The notes beneath the pieces were generated by a model, which saw only the letters and a list, made by a program, of their open reading frames with translations, ran no database searches and had not been told where the DNA came from. Position numbers and translations under genes: made by a program. A stretch of DNA of 64,000 nt, taken from contig JANQEU010000075.1 of assembly GCA_028278225.1 (NCBI GenBank), positions 310,001 through 374,000 on the forward strand, given 5' to 3'. Numbering within the stretch: position 1 is the stretch's first letter; each line of letters begins with the position of its first letter. This document shows positions 9,177-20,733 of the stretch, piece by piece. The DNA comes from Cyclobacteriaceae bacterium (GTDB lineage: Bacteria > Bacteroidota > Bacteroidia > Cytophagales > Cyclobacteriaceae).

Positions 9177-10991
9177 CTATTTTCCGGAAAAAGTGTTGTT
9201 TTTTCTGTTTACATCGGCCATACGACGGCTTGCATCAATTTCCATGTGCCTTATGTCCTCAAATGGTATTGGAACTGTAAAGTCATAGAAGGGGGATGTC
9301 CAGTACCAGTCTTTCAATACGGTTCGGTTCATACTGGACTCATTTTTTTTCTCCCCTCGCATCACTCCCAGCGGAATGTAGAACAACTCCCGGGTTTCGT
9401 CTTTTCTTGTGATCACCAGATCTATTGGCATAGGTATTTTGCCTGACCTTTTTAAAACTATCTTTGTTCCATCACCAGCCGCAAATACACTATCGATACC
9501 ATAATCAATTGTTTTGGTAGTGTTGATCCACCAGTCAAAATACCAGTCAAGTTCCATTTCCGATTCCTTTTCCATGATCCGAATAAAATCATTTCTATCC
9601 GGATGTTTGAATTTCCAGGTGTCGAAATACCTGCGTAAGCCATTCATCAGGACATCATTACCAATAATATATCCCAATTGTGACAAGGTAACGGCACCTT
9701 TTGAATAGGCGGCTCTTCCATAAGCGAAATTGGTTTCGAAATGGTCCGAGTGTGTTGTCATCGGCTCTTCAAAGCCACTTTTTGCAAGGGCAAAATAACC
9801 GGCATAGTTTCCAGCGTGAGGCGAGGGGTCGAGACCACCATACAGATAGTTTTTGGTGAGGTTCTCGGCGAATTCAGTAAATCCTTCATCCATCCAGGCG
9901 TAATAGCTTTCATTGGTGGCCAGCACTCCCTGGTACCAACTGTGAAATGCTTCATGAACGGTTACACTCAGCAAGCTGGTCATACTTCGGTGGCCATTGA
10001 TCAATGTCGACATTGGGTACTCCATTCCACCGTCCCCACCCTGAATGACATAGAAATCGGAGTACGGATACTTGCCAAATGTTTTGCTCATGTATTGAAA
10101 CGCCTCTGATGTAAGTTTCGGAAGCTTTTTCCAGTTTTCAGCGAGGGTGTCTCCTTGATAGAAAAAATGCAGAAGCGGTCCGTCCGGCACCTGTAATTTC
10201 TCATGGACATAGTCGGGATCGGCAGCCCACATAAAATCATGGACGTTTTCAGCTTTGAATTTCCAGGTAAGTTTTTTCCCTCTCCGCTGCTGTACTTTAT
10301 CTTCTTCTATGTAGCCGTATCCGATTTCTTCCGGGTTCTGCAACACCGCTCCCGCTGCTAGTACAAAGTCCTTGTCAATAGTAATGTTCACGTTGAAATC
10401 TCCCCAAGACCCGTAAAATTCCCGTGCGATATAAGGATGAGCATGCCAGCCACTCTTATCATATTCAGCGAGCTTTGGATACCATTGAGCCATAGAATAT
10501 GAAATGCCCTCGGCGTTGTCCCGTCCACTTCTTCTCACTTGTAACGGAACCTGGCTGTTAAACTTCATAGTGAATACGGTGCTGGCTCCCGGGAGTATCG
10601 GTTTCACCAGCTTAACCTCCGCAACGGTATTCTCAATTTCGTAAGAAACTGACTCGCCATCCTGTTTCAGTTCTTCGATTTCATGGAAGCCGACTTCATT
10701 TTCTTTCAGGTGCAATATCCGGTCCCTGACCCTCCTGTCCGGATCAGGCAGGACCCTGCTTCTCACATCCATCATACTATTTGGCTGGAACGCATTGAAG
10801 TACAGATGATAAAACACTTTTTCCAGTGTGTCCGGGGAGTTATTATAGTATTTTAAAATTTGTAAACCTTTGAATGTGTGGTCATTGACATTGAAATCAA
10901 TATCCATTTGGTATTCCACGCGTTGCTGCCAATATCCTTGCCCAAGGGATAAAAGGGGTGCAAATATTAAGAGCAACAATAGATTTTTCAT
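9177..10991 (-). CDS. Exported M1 family zinc metallopeptidase (aminopeptidase-like)
   Basis: A signal peptide (LLLLLIFAPLLSLGQG) indicates periplasmic or surface location. The zinc site is complete: HEAFH at about residues 345-349, then exactly 18 residues to the Glu of WMDEGFTEF. The exopeptidase-type motif upstream reads GGDGGMEYPMSTLI, the counterpart of GxMEN, with Tyr in place of Asn. The N-terminal half is the beta-rich domain usual in M1 enzymes. At 604 residues it belongs to the short Bacteroidota M1 group lacking the large C-terminal helical domain. It starts 28 bp after the gyrB stop on the same strand, so it may be co-transcribed with gyrB. Expected function: release of N-terminal amino acids from exogenous peptides. 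Confidence 0.9.
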   Translation of the reverse strand: MKNLLLLLIFAPLLSLGQGYWQQRVEYQMDIDFNVNDHTFKGLQILKYYNNSPDTLEKVFYHLYFNAFQPNSMMDVRSRVLPDPDRRVRDRILHLKENEVGFHEIEELKQDGESVSYEIENTVAEVKLVKPILPGASTVFTMKFNSQVPLQVRRSGRDNAEGISYSMAQWYPKLAEYDKSGWHAHPYIAREFYGSWGDFNVNITIDKDFVLAAGAVLQNPEEIGYGYIEEDKVQQRRGKKLTWKFKAENVHDFMWAADPDYVHEKLQVPDGPLLHFFYQGDTLAENWKKLPKLTSEAFQYMSKTFGKYPYSDFYVIQGGDGGMEYPMSTLINGHRSMTSLLSVTVHEAFHSWYQGVLATNESYYAWMDEGFTEFAENLTKNYLYGGLDPSPHAGNYAGYFALAKSGFEEPMTTHSDHFETNFAYGRAAYSKGAVTLSQLGYIIGNDVLMNGLRRYFDTWKFKHPDRNDFIRIMEKESEMELDWYFDWWINTTKTIDYGIDSVFAAGDGTKIVLKRSGKIPMPIDLVITRKDETRELFYIPLGVMRGEKKNESSMNRTVLKDWYWTSPFYDFTVPIPFEDIRHMEIDASRRMADVNRKNNTFSGK

Positions 10992-11019
10992 TCAGCAGAA
11001 GAGCGGTTATGAGTGGATA

Positions 11020-12978
<1,959 letters not shown>

Positions 12979-12995
12979 TTACTTTATAAAAGCTG

Positions 12996-13003
12996 CAAAA
13001 ATA
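12996..13003 (-). promoter_or_regulatory. Candidate -7 promoter box TATTTTTG for gyrB
   Basis: On the minus strand this reads TATTTTTG, an exact match to TAnnTTTG, 20 bp before the gyrB ATG. No TTTG box lies at the ideal distance upstream, so confidence is limited. Confidence 0.35.
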
Positions 13004-13076
13004 ACATAAAAGTATCGTTTCGATCTTATTGAATTTACACTAAAGGATATTATGTTTACAAACTAAGTTTTTAGTT

Positions 13077-14453
13077 ATGAGATTAATAATTTGGTGCTTT
13101 GCTACTACCTTGATGACAGGCCAGATCCTTGCTCAGGTGGCTTCAGGAGATAAGGAAGAAGCAAAGGAAAGGATAGACCGCCAACGGGCATTGATAAGGT
13201 CTTTCGAGCGGGATCCGCAGGCTTTCAGGGACTCACTGGCTGCAGTTCGAAAAAAGCTGGCGGAAACTGAAGGGATCAGGCGTGTGGAACGTTACAGGAA
13301 GAATACCAGAGTGGATACACTAACGGAGATCAACCTTAGTAACGCGAGGCTATCTGCAATCCCGGATTTTGTGCTATTGGCCGAAAACCTGAAAGTTCTG
13401 AAAATAGAGAATAATCAAATAAGCAAACTTCCCCGAAAGCTTCGTAAACTGGATTCCCTCCAAAAAATTTACTGGAGCGGAAATGAGACCGGTGGCAGGA
13501 TCCGGATTCCTCGGCTGGCGGGTCTAAGGGATCTCAGGCTCAATGACGATGGATTGGAAAATGTACCGAACTTCAGGAAACTCAAATCGCTTGAAAGGCT
13601 CGAACTCTCCAAAAACAAACTGAGTGCAATTCCGATTGCAAAACTCAGGGGTGCCAGAAGTCTTGAAGAAGTCGTAATGAAAGAAAACCCGTTAATCATT
13701 GGAGAAGGACGATACGATAAACTGGGTTTCATCAAAGTGTTAAAACTGAATAAATGCGGTTTAACCTCCATTCATCCCAGTTTATATACAATGGAAAACC
13801 TGCATGAACTTCAATTGCAGGAAAACAAGCTGAAGAGTATTCCGGACGGGATATCGAATATGTCGAAATTAACCAAGCTAAGTCTTTATAAAAATCAGCT
13901 CCAAGCCCTGCCAACAGATCTTTTTGATATACCTGGCCTGGTGGTAGTGGATTTATATTACAACCGGCTGACGAAAGTTCCATCTTCAGTCAGGAACGCC
14001 GTAGCAATAGAAATTCTGTTCCTGTCACACAATGAAATATATGACATTCCCGAAGAAGTGGGTATGTTGACCAGGTTGGAAGAATTATACCTCCATCATA
14101 ACCGCATCAGCGTTTTGCCCGCTTCCCTTTCGCAGTTATCCGAACTCCGGGTATTACGTGTTAACCATAATCACCTGAGCGACTTTCCTGAGCAAATTCT
14201 CAAACTGAGGAATTTGACAGATTTGGATATTGAGGATAATTATCTCACAGCAATACCGGCCAAAATCGGTAATCTTCCAAAACTCGGATTGTTTACCTAT
14301 GACGGCAATCAAATTGATTTCAATGCTCCCGAAAATGGAGATCTTGCTAAAACAATCCATGAAATGACGCAACGCGGCGTAATTTGTAAGCCTGAGATAT
14401 CGCTGGAACATGTTGATGAGGAGGGTAACGTTGTGACGGGAGATTTGGATTGA
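13077..14453 (+). CDS. Exported leucine-rich repeat protein
   Basis: A signal peptide (LIIWCFATTLMTGQILAQ) is followed by a charged helical stretch of about 55 residues and then about 12 leucine-rich repeats from residue 80 to 425. The repeats have the bacterial LxxLxLxxNxLxxIP pattern, for example LHELQLQENKLKSIPDGI and LEELYLHHNRISVLPASL. The last 30 residues are acidic and unstructured in appearance. No catalytic domain or sorting signal is visible, so a binding or scaffold role in the periplasm or at the surface is the most that can be inferred. Confidence 0.85.
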   Translation: MRLIIWCFATTLMTGQILAQVASGDKEEAKERIDRQRALIRSFERDPQAFRDSLAAVRKKLAETEGIRRVERYRKNTRVDTLTEINLSNARLSAIPDFVLLAENLKVLKIENNQISKLPRKLRKLDSLQKIYWSGNETGGRIRIPRLAGLRDLRLNDDGLENVPNFRKLKSLERLELSKNKLSAIPIAKLRGARSLEEVVMKENPLIIGEGRYDKLGFIKVLKLNKCGLTSIHPSLYTMENLHELQLQENKLKSIPDGISNMSKLTKLSLYKNQLQALPTDLFDIPGLVVVDLYYNRLTKVPSSVRNAVAIEILFLSHNEIYDIPEEVGMLTRLEELYLHHNRISVLPASLSQLSELRVLRVNHNHLSDFPEQILKLRNLTDLDIEDNYLTAIPAKIGNLPKLGLFTYDGNQIDFNAPENGDLAKTIHEMTQRGVICKPEISLEHVDEEGNVVTGDLD

Positions 14454-14516
14454 CCCTGTCACAATCTAATTCCGGGATTTTGCATGGAGTAGAAAGGATA
14501 TATGACAATTCCAGGT

Positions 14517-14888
14517 TTAATAAAGACCAACACTGAGCATGGTGAGCGTACAGGCATTAATGGTTTCAATACCTTTGGCTCTGGCCTTTTTAGCAAATTT
14601 GAAATTTTCCGTACCAGGATTGAAAATGATACGTCTGGGATGGATAGAGAGAATGTAATCTTCCCACGGCTTCTGATTCGTAGGATTGAGATACAACGTG
14701 ACCGTGTCAATATCCTCCAGTACAGGTCTGTCATTCAGGTTAAGGATTTCTTTGTCCAAAACCGAACCTTTTTTGATCCCCACCGGGACAAAATCGTGCC
14801 CGTTATTGTCCAGTCGTTCAGCAGCAAAATAGGCATAACGCAAGGGATTCGTCGTAGCTCCTATAATTGCTGTTTTTTTCTGACTCAT
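14517..14888 (-). CDS. CoA-binding domain protein (YccU-like)
   Basis: A single Rossmann-type CoA-binding domain of 123 residues. The nucleotide loop reads AIIGATTNPLRYAYFAAERL, followed by GHDFVPVGIKKG, and later IIFNPGTEN and KGIETINACTLTML, as in the CoA_binding_2 family. No catalytic partner domain is fused. It starts one base after the stop of the YwqK-repeat gene, so the two are very likely co-transcribed. The physiological ligand and role are unknown for this small family. Confidence 0.82.
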   Translation of the reverse strand: MSQKKTAIIGATTNPLRYAYFAAERLDNNGHDFVPVGIKKGSVLDKEILNLNDRPVLEDIDTVTLYLNPTNQKPWEDYILSIHPRRIIFNPGTENFKFAKKARAKGIETINACTLTMLSVGLY

Positions 14889-14889
14889 A

Positions 14890-16737
14890 TTATTTGTTAA
14901 ATAATTTCCGTGTAGAACTCAGCCATCCGAGATTGATGCCCACCACAATGGGAAGATAAAATTCACTTTGATCCAGTTCCATGAACAATCCATCCACAAA
15001 ATCACTGTTTTCATATTGTTTCTCCCAGCTCCTGAATCCAATATCGATCCCAACAAATGAATCGATCGTAAACCCGCCCCCCGATGCAGTTCTCATCCAC
15101 CGCCATCCTACAAACAGTCCGTAAGCCGCAGTAGTTTCCTTTGCATTAGCAGTGACAACTTCAAACCCTGTATCCTGATTGGAATAGTCTGTGTAATAGT
15201 TACTTTGGGAAAAAGAAAGGTTGTGACCGAAATGGATCATACCATACTCAGTATCCCGGCTGTAAAATTTTTGACGAAACCTTATCATATGGCCTCTTTG
15301 ATAGATATCCTCCAGCTGAGTTCTGGGCTCTTCCGAAAAGAGATTTTCTGAAAAAGGGTCTCTCAGATAAATGTATTGCACCTCGTATCCCAGTCTTTCC
15401 TGTATGTAGTACTCGATACTAAATGGTAGCTCGCCCAGGGTCATCCAAACTGGATTCGTTGCAAAGATCAACCCGGTAAATTCATTGATCACAGCATCAA
15501 AGTACCGTATACTACGATTTTTATATCGGTAATCAGGTTTTTCCACGGAATATCTCACAAAATCTTCATCCACAACATCGTGGATCCGGTAAATAGGTCT
15601 ATCCTCCTCGTAGATGGGTTTGTACTTTCCGACAATATTTCCTTCACGGTCCAGCAGGGACCATTCACCCACCCGCTTGGTTCCTTCCAGTTGCCCGGTC
15701 ATCTTGATAATGCCGTCATCATAAAAGCCTTTATACTCACCCAGGCCATCCTGATAGATTGCTTCGCCATCTTTATTCCCGGATTCATCGAAAAACTCCC
15801 ATAGCCCGGACTTTTTACCATTGATTACGGCACCCTTTGCAAGAATAGTTCCGCTGGGGTAGTACTCCGTAATAACACCTGAACCATTTTCGTATTGTCC
15901 TTCGCTCTTGATGATGCCATTTTCATAGTAAAGATTCCACGACCCGTTTCGCTGGTCGTCCTTCATGGATCCCTGTGAACTGACATTCCCGTTTTCATGA
16001 TAATAATTCCAATTCCCGGATCTAAGTCCATTCAAGTAGTTTCCTTCCGAAGATTTTTGTCCATTGGCATGATAATATACCCATCGACCTTCTCGCTTTC
16101 CATCGATGAAATTCCCTATGCCACGCAATTCACCGCTTTCGTAATAATATTTCCATTGACCCTGGCTTACCTCGTTTCTGTTGTATCCTTCCATTTTCAA
16201 CTTTCCCGAAGGAAAGAATTCCTTGTAGTTTCCTTCTCCATTTTCAAAAAAGGCCTGAGCCTTGGACGTTCCATCTTCGAAAAAATAATTCCACATTCCG
16301 TTTTTGGTGTTTTCAACAAACTCACCCACACTTTTCCTTGTACCATTTTCGAAGTAATTGGTCCAGATCCCGTTTTTAACACCATTTGTTAAAGGTCCTT
16401 TTGATTTCAGATTTCCATTTTCGTAGAAATATTGCCATTCTCCTGTTTGTTCGCCGCGGACCAGCGGACCGGATGCTTTTTCTTTACCACTCTCGAAAAA
16501 ATAGATCCACATACCAGAAGGCAGATTGCTGGAATAATTGCCTTTTGCCAGGGGAGCTCCATTTTGATAATAGGAAATGTATGGACCGTGTACAGTGGAG
16601 TCAGCCTCAGTAAGTGTGATGATTTCCTTCAGTTCGGTCCGGCCCTCATCATAATAGGTACGGTATTCAAAAGTCTGGGCTTTTAACAAGCCGGTTGTCA
16701 ATAGAAAAACGCCATATGTGAGAAACCGGGTAAGCAA
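14890..16737 (-). CDS. YwqK/MORN-like repeat protein with C-terminal beta-rich domain
   Basis: Exported (signal peptide MLTRFLTYGVFLLTTGLLKAQ). Residues about 45-375 consist of some 14 repeats of 22-23 residues with the pattern NGxxxGxWxYYxENGxxxSEGxY, as in proteins annotated as YwqK family antitoxin repeats and related to MORN repeats. That name does not imply a toxin here; none is adjacent. The last 230 residues are different: strands with aromatic ends (GLFVGWRWMRTASGGGF, FYLPIVVGINLGWLSS) that look like part of a membrane-associated beta domain. Ends one base before the CoA-binding gene. Function unknown. Confidence 0.78.
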   Translation of the reverse strand: MLTRFLTYGVFLLTTGLLKAQTFEYRTYYDEGRTELKEIITLTEADSTVHGPYISYYQNGAPLAKGNYSSNLPSGMWIYFFESGKEKASGPLVRGEQTGEWQYFYENGNLKSKGPLTNGVKNGIWTNYFENGTRKSVGEFVENTKNGMWNYFFEDGTSKAQAFFENGEGNYKEFFPSGKLKMEGYNRNEVSQGQWKYYYESGELRGIGNFIDGKREGRWVYYHANGQKSSEGNYLNGLRSGNWNYYHENGNVSSQGSMKDDQRNGSWNLYYENGIIKSEGQYENGSGVITEYYPSGTILAKGAVINGKKSGLWEFFDESGNKDGEAIYQDGLGEYKGFYDDGIIKMTGQLEGTKRVGEWSLLDREGNIVGKYKPIYEEDRPIYRIHDVVDEDFVRYSVEKPDYRYKNRSIRYFDAVINEFTGLIFATNPVWMTLGELPFSIEYYIQERLGYEVQYIYLRDPFSENLFSEEPRTQLEDIYQRGHMIRFRQKFYSRDTEYGMIHFGHNLSFSQSNYYTDYSNQDTGFEVVTANAKETTAAYGLFVGWRWMRTASGGGFTIDSFVGIDIGFRSWEKQYENSDFVDGLFMELDQSEFYLPIVVGINLGWLSSTRKLFNK

Positions 16738-16777
16738 GATTAATTGACATTTTTAACAGGAAACAACTTCGAGCAAA

Positions 16778-16809
16778 TTCGCCTTATTCGCATTATCAAG
16801 GTAAATTTG
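16778..16809 (+). promoter_or_regulatory. Candidate promoter of the acyl-CoA dehydrogenase gene
   Basis: TAAATTTG at 16802-16809 is an exact TAnnTTTG -7 box, and TTCG at 16778-16781 is one base off the TTTG -33 box, separated by 20 bp as expected for Bacteroidota housekeeping promoters. The ATG is at 16844. Confidence 0.5.
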
Positions 16810-16843
16810 AGCCATAATTAAATGAAAACAAAAATAACCCCGT

Positions 16844-18067
16844 ATGTCTGTAGCCGTTGAGACTCAAAATAGTGATGTAAAACGAAAGCATTTTGTTGAT
16901 GATTTCGAATCACCTGATTTTTACCATATTGATGACCTTTTGACCGATGAGCATAAACTCATCAGGGAGTCTACCAGGGACTTTGTTAAAAAGGAGATTA
17001 CGCCATACATTGAGGATTGGGCGGAAAATAATCATTTTCCCGGGGAGATTGTAAGGAAGTTCGGGGAAATGGGTTGTTTCGGACCAACTGTACCGATAGA
17101 GTATGGAGGTGGAGGACTGGACTACATCTCTTACGGTCTTATCATGCAGGAGATTGAGCGAGGTGATAGTGGCATGCGGTCTACAGCATCCGTCCAGGGA
17201 TCACTGGTCATGTTTCCGATCTATGCTTTTGGAAGTGAGGAGCAGAAACAGAAGTACCTTCCAAGACTTTCATCCGGTGAGATTTTAGGATGTTTTGGCC
17301 TGACCGAGCCCAATCATGGTTCGAATCCCGCCGGAATGGAGACTCGATTTGAGGACAGGGGAGATCATTACCTGCTCAACGGCGCCAAGATGTGGATATC
17401 AAATTCGCCGCAGGCGGACATAGCTGTTGTTTGGGCCAAAAATGAGGAAGGAAGAATCCATGGTTTGATCGTGGAACGCGGAATGGAAGGCTTCACCACT
17501 CCCGAAACACACGGCAAATGGTCACTGAGGGCATCCTGTACCGGTGAACTGGTTTTTAGTGATGTCAAAGTGCCAAAAGAAAATCTCTTTCCCGATAAAA
17601 ATGGTCTGGGTGCGCCCATGATGTGTCTGGACAAGGCGCGATACGGTATTGCCTGGGGTGTAGTGGGAGCGGCAATGGATTGCTATGAATCAGCCCGGAA
17701 GTATTCACTTGAAAGGATTCAATTTGACAAGCCAATAGCCTCCTTTCAACTTGTGCAGAAAAAACTGGCTGAGATGCTAACCGAGATTACAAAGGCGCAG
17801 TTGCTCAACTGGAAACTTGGAAAGATGATGGATGAAGGAAAGGCAACAACGCAGCAGATCTCATTGGCGAAAAGGAACAACGTCGAAGTTGCATTGAATA
17901 TTGCCAGAGAAGCACGGCAGATCCATGGCGGAATGGGGATCACCGGCGAGTATCCCATGATGCGTCACATGATGAACCTGGAATCCGTAGTGACTTATGA
18001 GGGCACACACGATATTCACTTATTAATTCTAGGCGCAGATATTACAGGTATTCCTGCCTTTAAGTGA
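16844..18067 (+). CDS. gcdH: Acyl-CoA dehydrogenase, glutaryl-CoA dehydrogenase-like
   Basis: FAD enzyme that would oxidise and decarboxylate glutaryl-CoA to crotonyl-CoA in lysine/tryptophan breakdown. Local sequence tracks human glutaryl-CoA dehydrogenase closely: GMRSTASVQGSLVMFPIYAF with the Arg and Ser of the substrate pocket, GCFGLTEPNHGSNP for flavin binding, and VTYEGTHDIHLLILGADITG, where Glu386 matches the catalytic base. Length (407) is normal for the mature enzyme. No other lysine-catabolic gene is next to it. A role with another short-chain acyl-CoA cannot be excluded. Confidence 0.9.
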   Translation: MSVAVETQNSDVKRKHFVDDFESPDFYHIDDLLTDEHKLIRESTRDFVKKEITPYIEDWAENNHFPGEIVRKFGEMGCFGPTVPIEYGGGGLDYISYGLIMQEIERGDSGMRSTASVQGSLVMFPIYAFGSEEQKQKYLPRLSSGEILGCFGLTEPNHGSNPAGMETRFEDRGDHYLLNGAKMWISNSPQADIAVVWAKNEEGRIHGLIVERGMEGFTTPETHGKWSLRASCTGELVFSDVKVPKENLFPDKNGLGAPMMCLDKARYGIAWGVVGAAMDCYESARKYSLERIQFDKPIASFQLVQKKLAEMLTEITKAQLLNWKLGKMMDEGKATTQQISLAKRNNVEVALNIAREARQIHGGMGITGEYPMMRHMMNLESVVTYEGTHDIHLLILGADITGIPAFK

Positions 18068-18077
18068 TCGCTGGATC

Positions 18078-18169
18078 AATTACGAATTATAAATTACAAA
18101 TTACGAATCGAGAATTACGAATTCTAGTTCCATTCGTAATTCCTAATTCGTAATTTATAATTCGTAATT
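18078..18169 (+). repeat. AT-rich nested palindromic repeat between convergent genes
   Basis: AATTACGAATTATAAATTAC (18078-18097) is repeated as its exact reverse complement at 18150-18169. Inside are further copies of AATTACGAAT (18099-18108) and a second perfect stem, GAATTACGAAT (18112-18122) against ATTCGTAATTC (18132-18142). The element fills the gap between the stops of gcdH and the permease gene. It could fold as a bidirectional terminator, but its iterated 10-bp unit suggests a dispersed intergenic repeat family. Confidence 0.75.
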
Positions 18170-18172
18170 CAT

Positions 18173-20608
18173 TCATTCATCTCTCAGCGACTCCACCGGA
18201 TTGGCAATTGCCGCTTTAATGGACTGGTAACTGACAGTCAGGAGACCAATCAGTAAGGCTACAACGCCGGCAAGGACGAATGCACTCCAGCCAATTCCAA
18301 CGGCATAAGCAAAATTGTCAAGCCACTTATCCATCCAATAATAGGACGCGGGAATAGCAATGACAGCTCCTATCAGGATCAGCTTGGTAAAGTCTTTGGA
18401 TAACAAAGTAATGATCTGGGGCACTGTTGCACCAAGCACCTTCCGGACACCGATCTCTTTTACACGCTGGTTGATCACGAAAGCCGACAGTCCAAGCAGC
18501 CCCACACACGCGATCACAATCGCCAGAAATGTGAAAATGCCGAAGATCCTGCCGGTGGCTTTTTCGGTTGCATAGAATTGCTCCATATCAGAATCGAGGA
18601 AATAGGAAGTGAACGGAGATTGAGGTGCAAACTCATTCCATTTGGATTCTATCGTGTTCAATGTTCCGTTCACATTCTCACCCCGGATATTGACCACCAG
18701 CTTATTAAAAAATGGTGCAGGACCCTCCAGGCTGGTAAATGCACATGGTTTCAGGTCCTTATGCAGTGACTGGAAATGAAAATCGGAAATTACCCCTATG
18801 ATGGTGTATTCTATCGGATCGTTTCCTGCAGCGATCTCCAGGATTTTCTTGCCTATCGGATCTGTCAGACCCAGCTTGGTAACTGCAGATTCATTGAGAA
18901 CCATTGATAGCGTATCTTCAAACTTATCGGAAAAGAACCTTCCTTCGATCATTGCCATTTGTAATGTTTCGGGTATTTCATCATCAAAAACCATCCTTCG
19001 CATAACCATACTTTCTTTTTGCCCGGCTCCCGGCAAACTGATCATGAAGTCACCGGTCAGTTCACCGGGCATCGTGTTAGTATAGGCACTTAGTTTTACA
19101 CCCGGCAGTTGGTTGATTTCATTTTTGAAAGTCTCAAACCGGGCAATTCCAGCATTCGGATCGGTATTGATCTGACCGATATTTTCAATGACAATTACAT
19201 TTTCCTTTTCAAATCCAAGCGGCTTCTCCAGCATGAAATTCATCTGGTTATATACGATCAGTGTCGAGCTGATCAATGTTATGGAAATTGCAAATTGCAG
19301 TACCACCAATACATTTCGTAAACTGGTACTTCCTTTTCCACCTTTCAGTTTTCCTCTTAAAACAGCCAAAGGTGAGAATGATGAAATGAAAAAAGCAGGA
19401 TACAAGCCGGCCAGCAATCCGATAATCAGAACAATGGCTCCAATGGTTATCAAAGGGACAGTGGCTACGAACTGCAAGATACTTAAAGGCCTGTTTGCCA
19501 GTTCATTGAACTGTGGTAGAACCAGATAGGCCAGTGCAAGCGCAACTAGTGAAGCAATGATCGTAATGATCACCGATTCGGCTAAGAATTGTCCCATCAA
19601 TTGTCGCCTTGCGGAACCAAGTACTTTTCTGATCCCCACTTCCTTTCCTCTTTCTGTAGAACGTGCGGTAGAAAGGTTCATAAAGTTGATACATGCGATG
19701 ACCAGAATGAAAACTGCTATGATGGAGAAAATATAGATGTAGTTGATATTGCCATTTGCTTTAATCTCATTTTCAAGATTGGAGTATAAATGAATGTCTT
19801 CAATATGGTGCAGATTGTAGTTGTAACCATTACCTGCCGCAATGTATTCATCGTAGGAAATGCCATTTCGGTCCTGGATCTGACCTTCGGCGTACTGCTT
19901 CACAAAGGAAGGAAACTTGCTTTCCAGATCCCTTGGGTCGGTACCGGGACGCAGTTTTAAGTAAGTCATCGCGGAAAAGCCAACCCAATTTTCCTGGTTG
20001 AAGAAACCAAACTGATGTAATGGCATCAAATAATCATACTCAAAATGGGACTGGGCGGGATAGTCATATCCAACGCCTGTGACAGTCACTGATTGTCCGA
20101 ATATTTCGATGGTTTTGCCAATAGCTTCCTCTTCTCCAAATAGTTTCTTTGCAATCGATTCGGAAACGATTACTGAATTCACCTCATCCAGGGCTGTTTC
20201 GGGATCCCCGGATTTCAACGGCAAATAAAATACATCCAAAAAAGTGGAATCTGCCATTACAATCCTGTCCTCCAGATAGTAGTCGTCTTCGTATTGCACC
20301 GTGGTCGGATTATTGAGGGGGAAACATCTTCCCTGAGCTTCGATCTCCGGGAAATCCAGCACCAGCTGTGGCCCAAAGGAATGCGGTACAAACGGATAAT
20401 TAACTTCCCTTTCCGGATAAACCCTGTTGATCCACATGCGGTAGGTATTGTCATCCTGGAAATCATCATATGCCAGATCATATGTGACATAGAGCGAAAT
20501 GAGCAGGCAGGTGGCCATACCCAGCGCCAGGCCGAGGACATTGACCAGGGTAAAGCCGAATTTCTTTTTCAGGCTTCTCAATGCAGAAACGATGTAATTT
20601 TTGAGCAT
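18173..20608 (-). CDS. ABC transporter permease, MacB/FtsX type (large Bacteroidota form)
   Basis: Inner-membrane protein of 811 residues with two MacB_PCD periplasmic domains and two FtsX cores. A first transmembrane helix lies near residues 18-42, three more follow the motif ERGKEVGIRKVLGS (about residues 300-420), one begins the second half (SLRNVLVVLQFAISITLISS), and three end the protein after RVKEIGVRKVLGAT. Such permeases work with a separate ATPase in mechanotransmission or lipoprotein/peptide export; no ATPase is adjacent. A paralogue of the same build is at 27085-29475. Its C-terminus (NPVESLRDE) is typical of the group. Confidence 0.88.
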   Translation of the reverse strand: MLKNYIVSALRSLKKKFGFTLVNVLGLALGMATCLLISLYVTYDLAYDDFQDDNTYRMWINRVYPEREVNYPFVPHSFGPQLVLDFPEIEAQGRCFPLNNPTTVQYEDDYYLEDRIVMADSTFLDVFYLPLKSGDPETALDEVNSVIVSESIAKKLFGEEEAIGKTIEIFGQSVTVTGVGYDYPAQSHFEYDYLMPLHQFGFFNQENWVGFSAMTYLKLRPGTDPRDLESKFPSFVKQYAEGQIQDRNGISYDEYIAAGNGYNYNLHHIEDIHLYSNLENEIKANGNINYIYIFSIIAVFILVIACINFMNLSTARSTERGKEVGIRKVLGSARRQLMGQFLAESVIITIIASLVALALAYLVLPQFNELANRPLSILQFVATVPLITIGAIVLIIGLLAGLYPAFFISSFSPLAVLRGKLKGGKGSTSLRNVLVVLQFAISITLISSTLIVYNQMNFMLEKPLGFEKENVIVIENIGQINTDPNAGIARFETFKNEINQLPGVKLSAYTNTMPGELTGDFMISLPGAGQKESMVMRRMVFDDEIPETLQMAMIEGRFFSDKFEDTLSMVLNESAVTKLGLTDPIGKKILEIAAGNDPIEYTIIGVISDFHFQSLHKDLKPCAFTSLEGPAPFFNKLVVNIRGENVNGTLNTIESKWNEFAPQSPFTSYFLDSDMEQFYATEKATGRIFGIFTFLAIVIACVGLLGLSAFVINQRVKEIGVRKVLGATVPQIITLLSKDFTKLILIGAVIAIPASYYWMDKWLDNFAYAVGIGWSAFVLAGVVALLIGLLTVSYQSIKAAIANPVESLRDE

Positions 20609-20733
20609 TTTGACTTTTAATTAGGTGTTTAAAATTATACGGTGATATCACAAATGGTTTACACCATTCATGTAAATTATAAAATCAAGCCTTCTTGCAT
20701 TAACTAAATTCGTGATAATTAAATCATAACCTA

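Noticed and set aside
14890-16737. YwqK repeats considered as a toxin-antitoxin module
   Set aside because: The neighbour is a CoA-binding protein, not a toxin, and the protein is exported.
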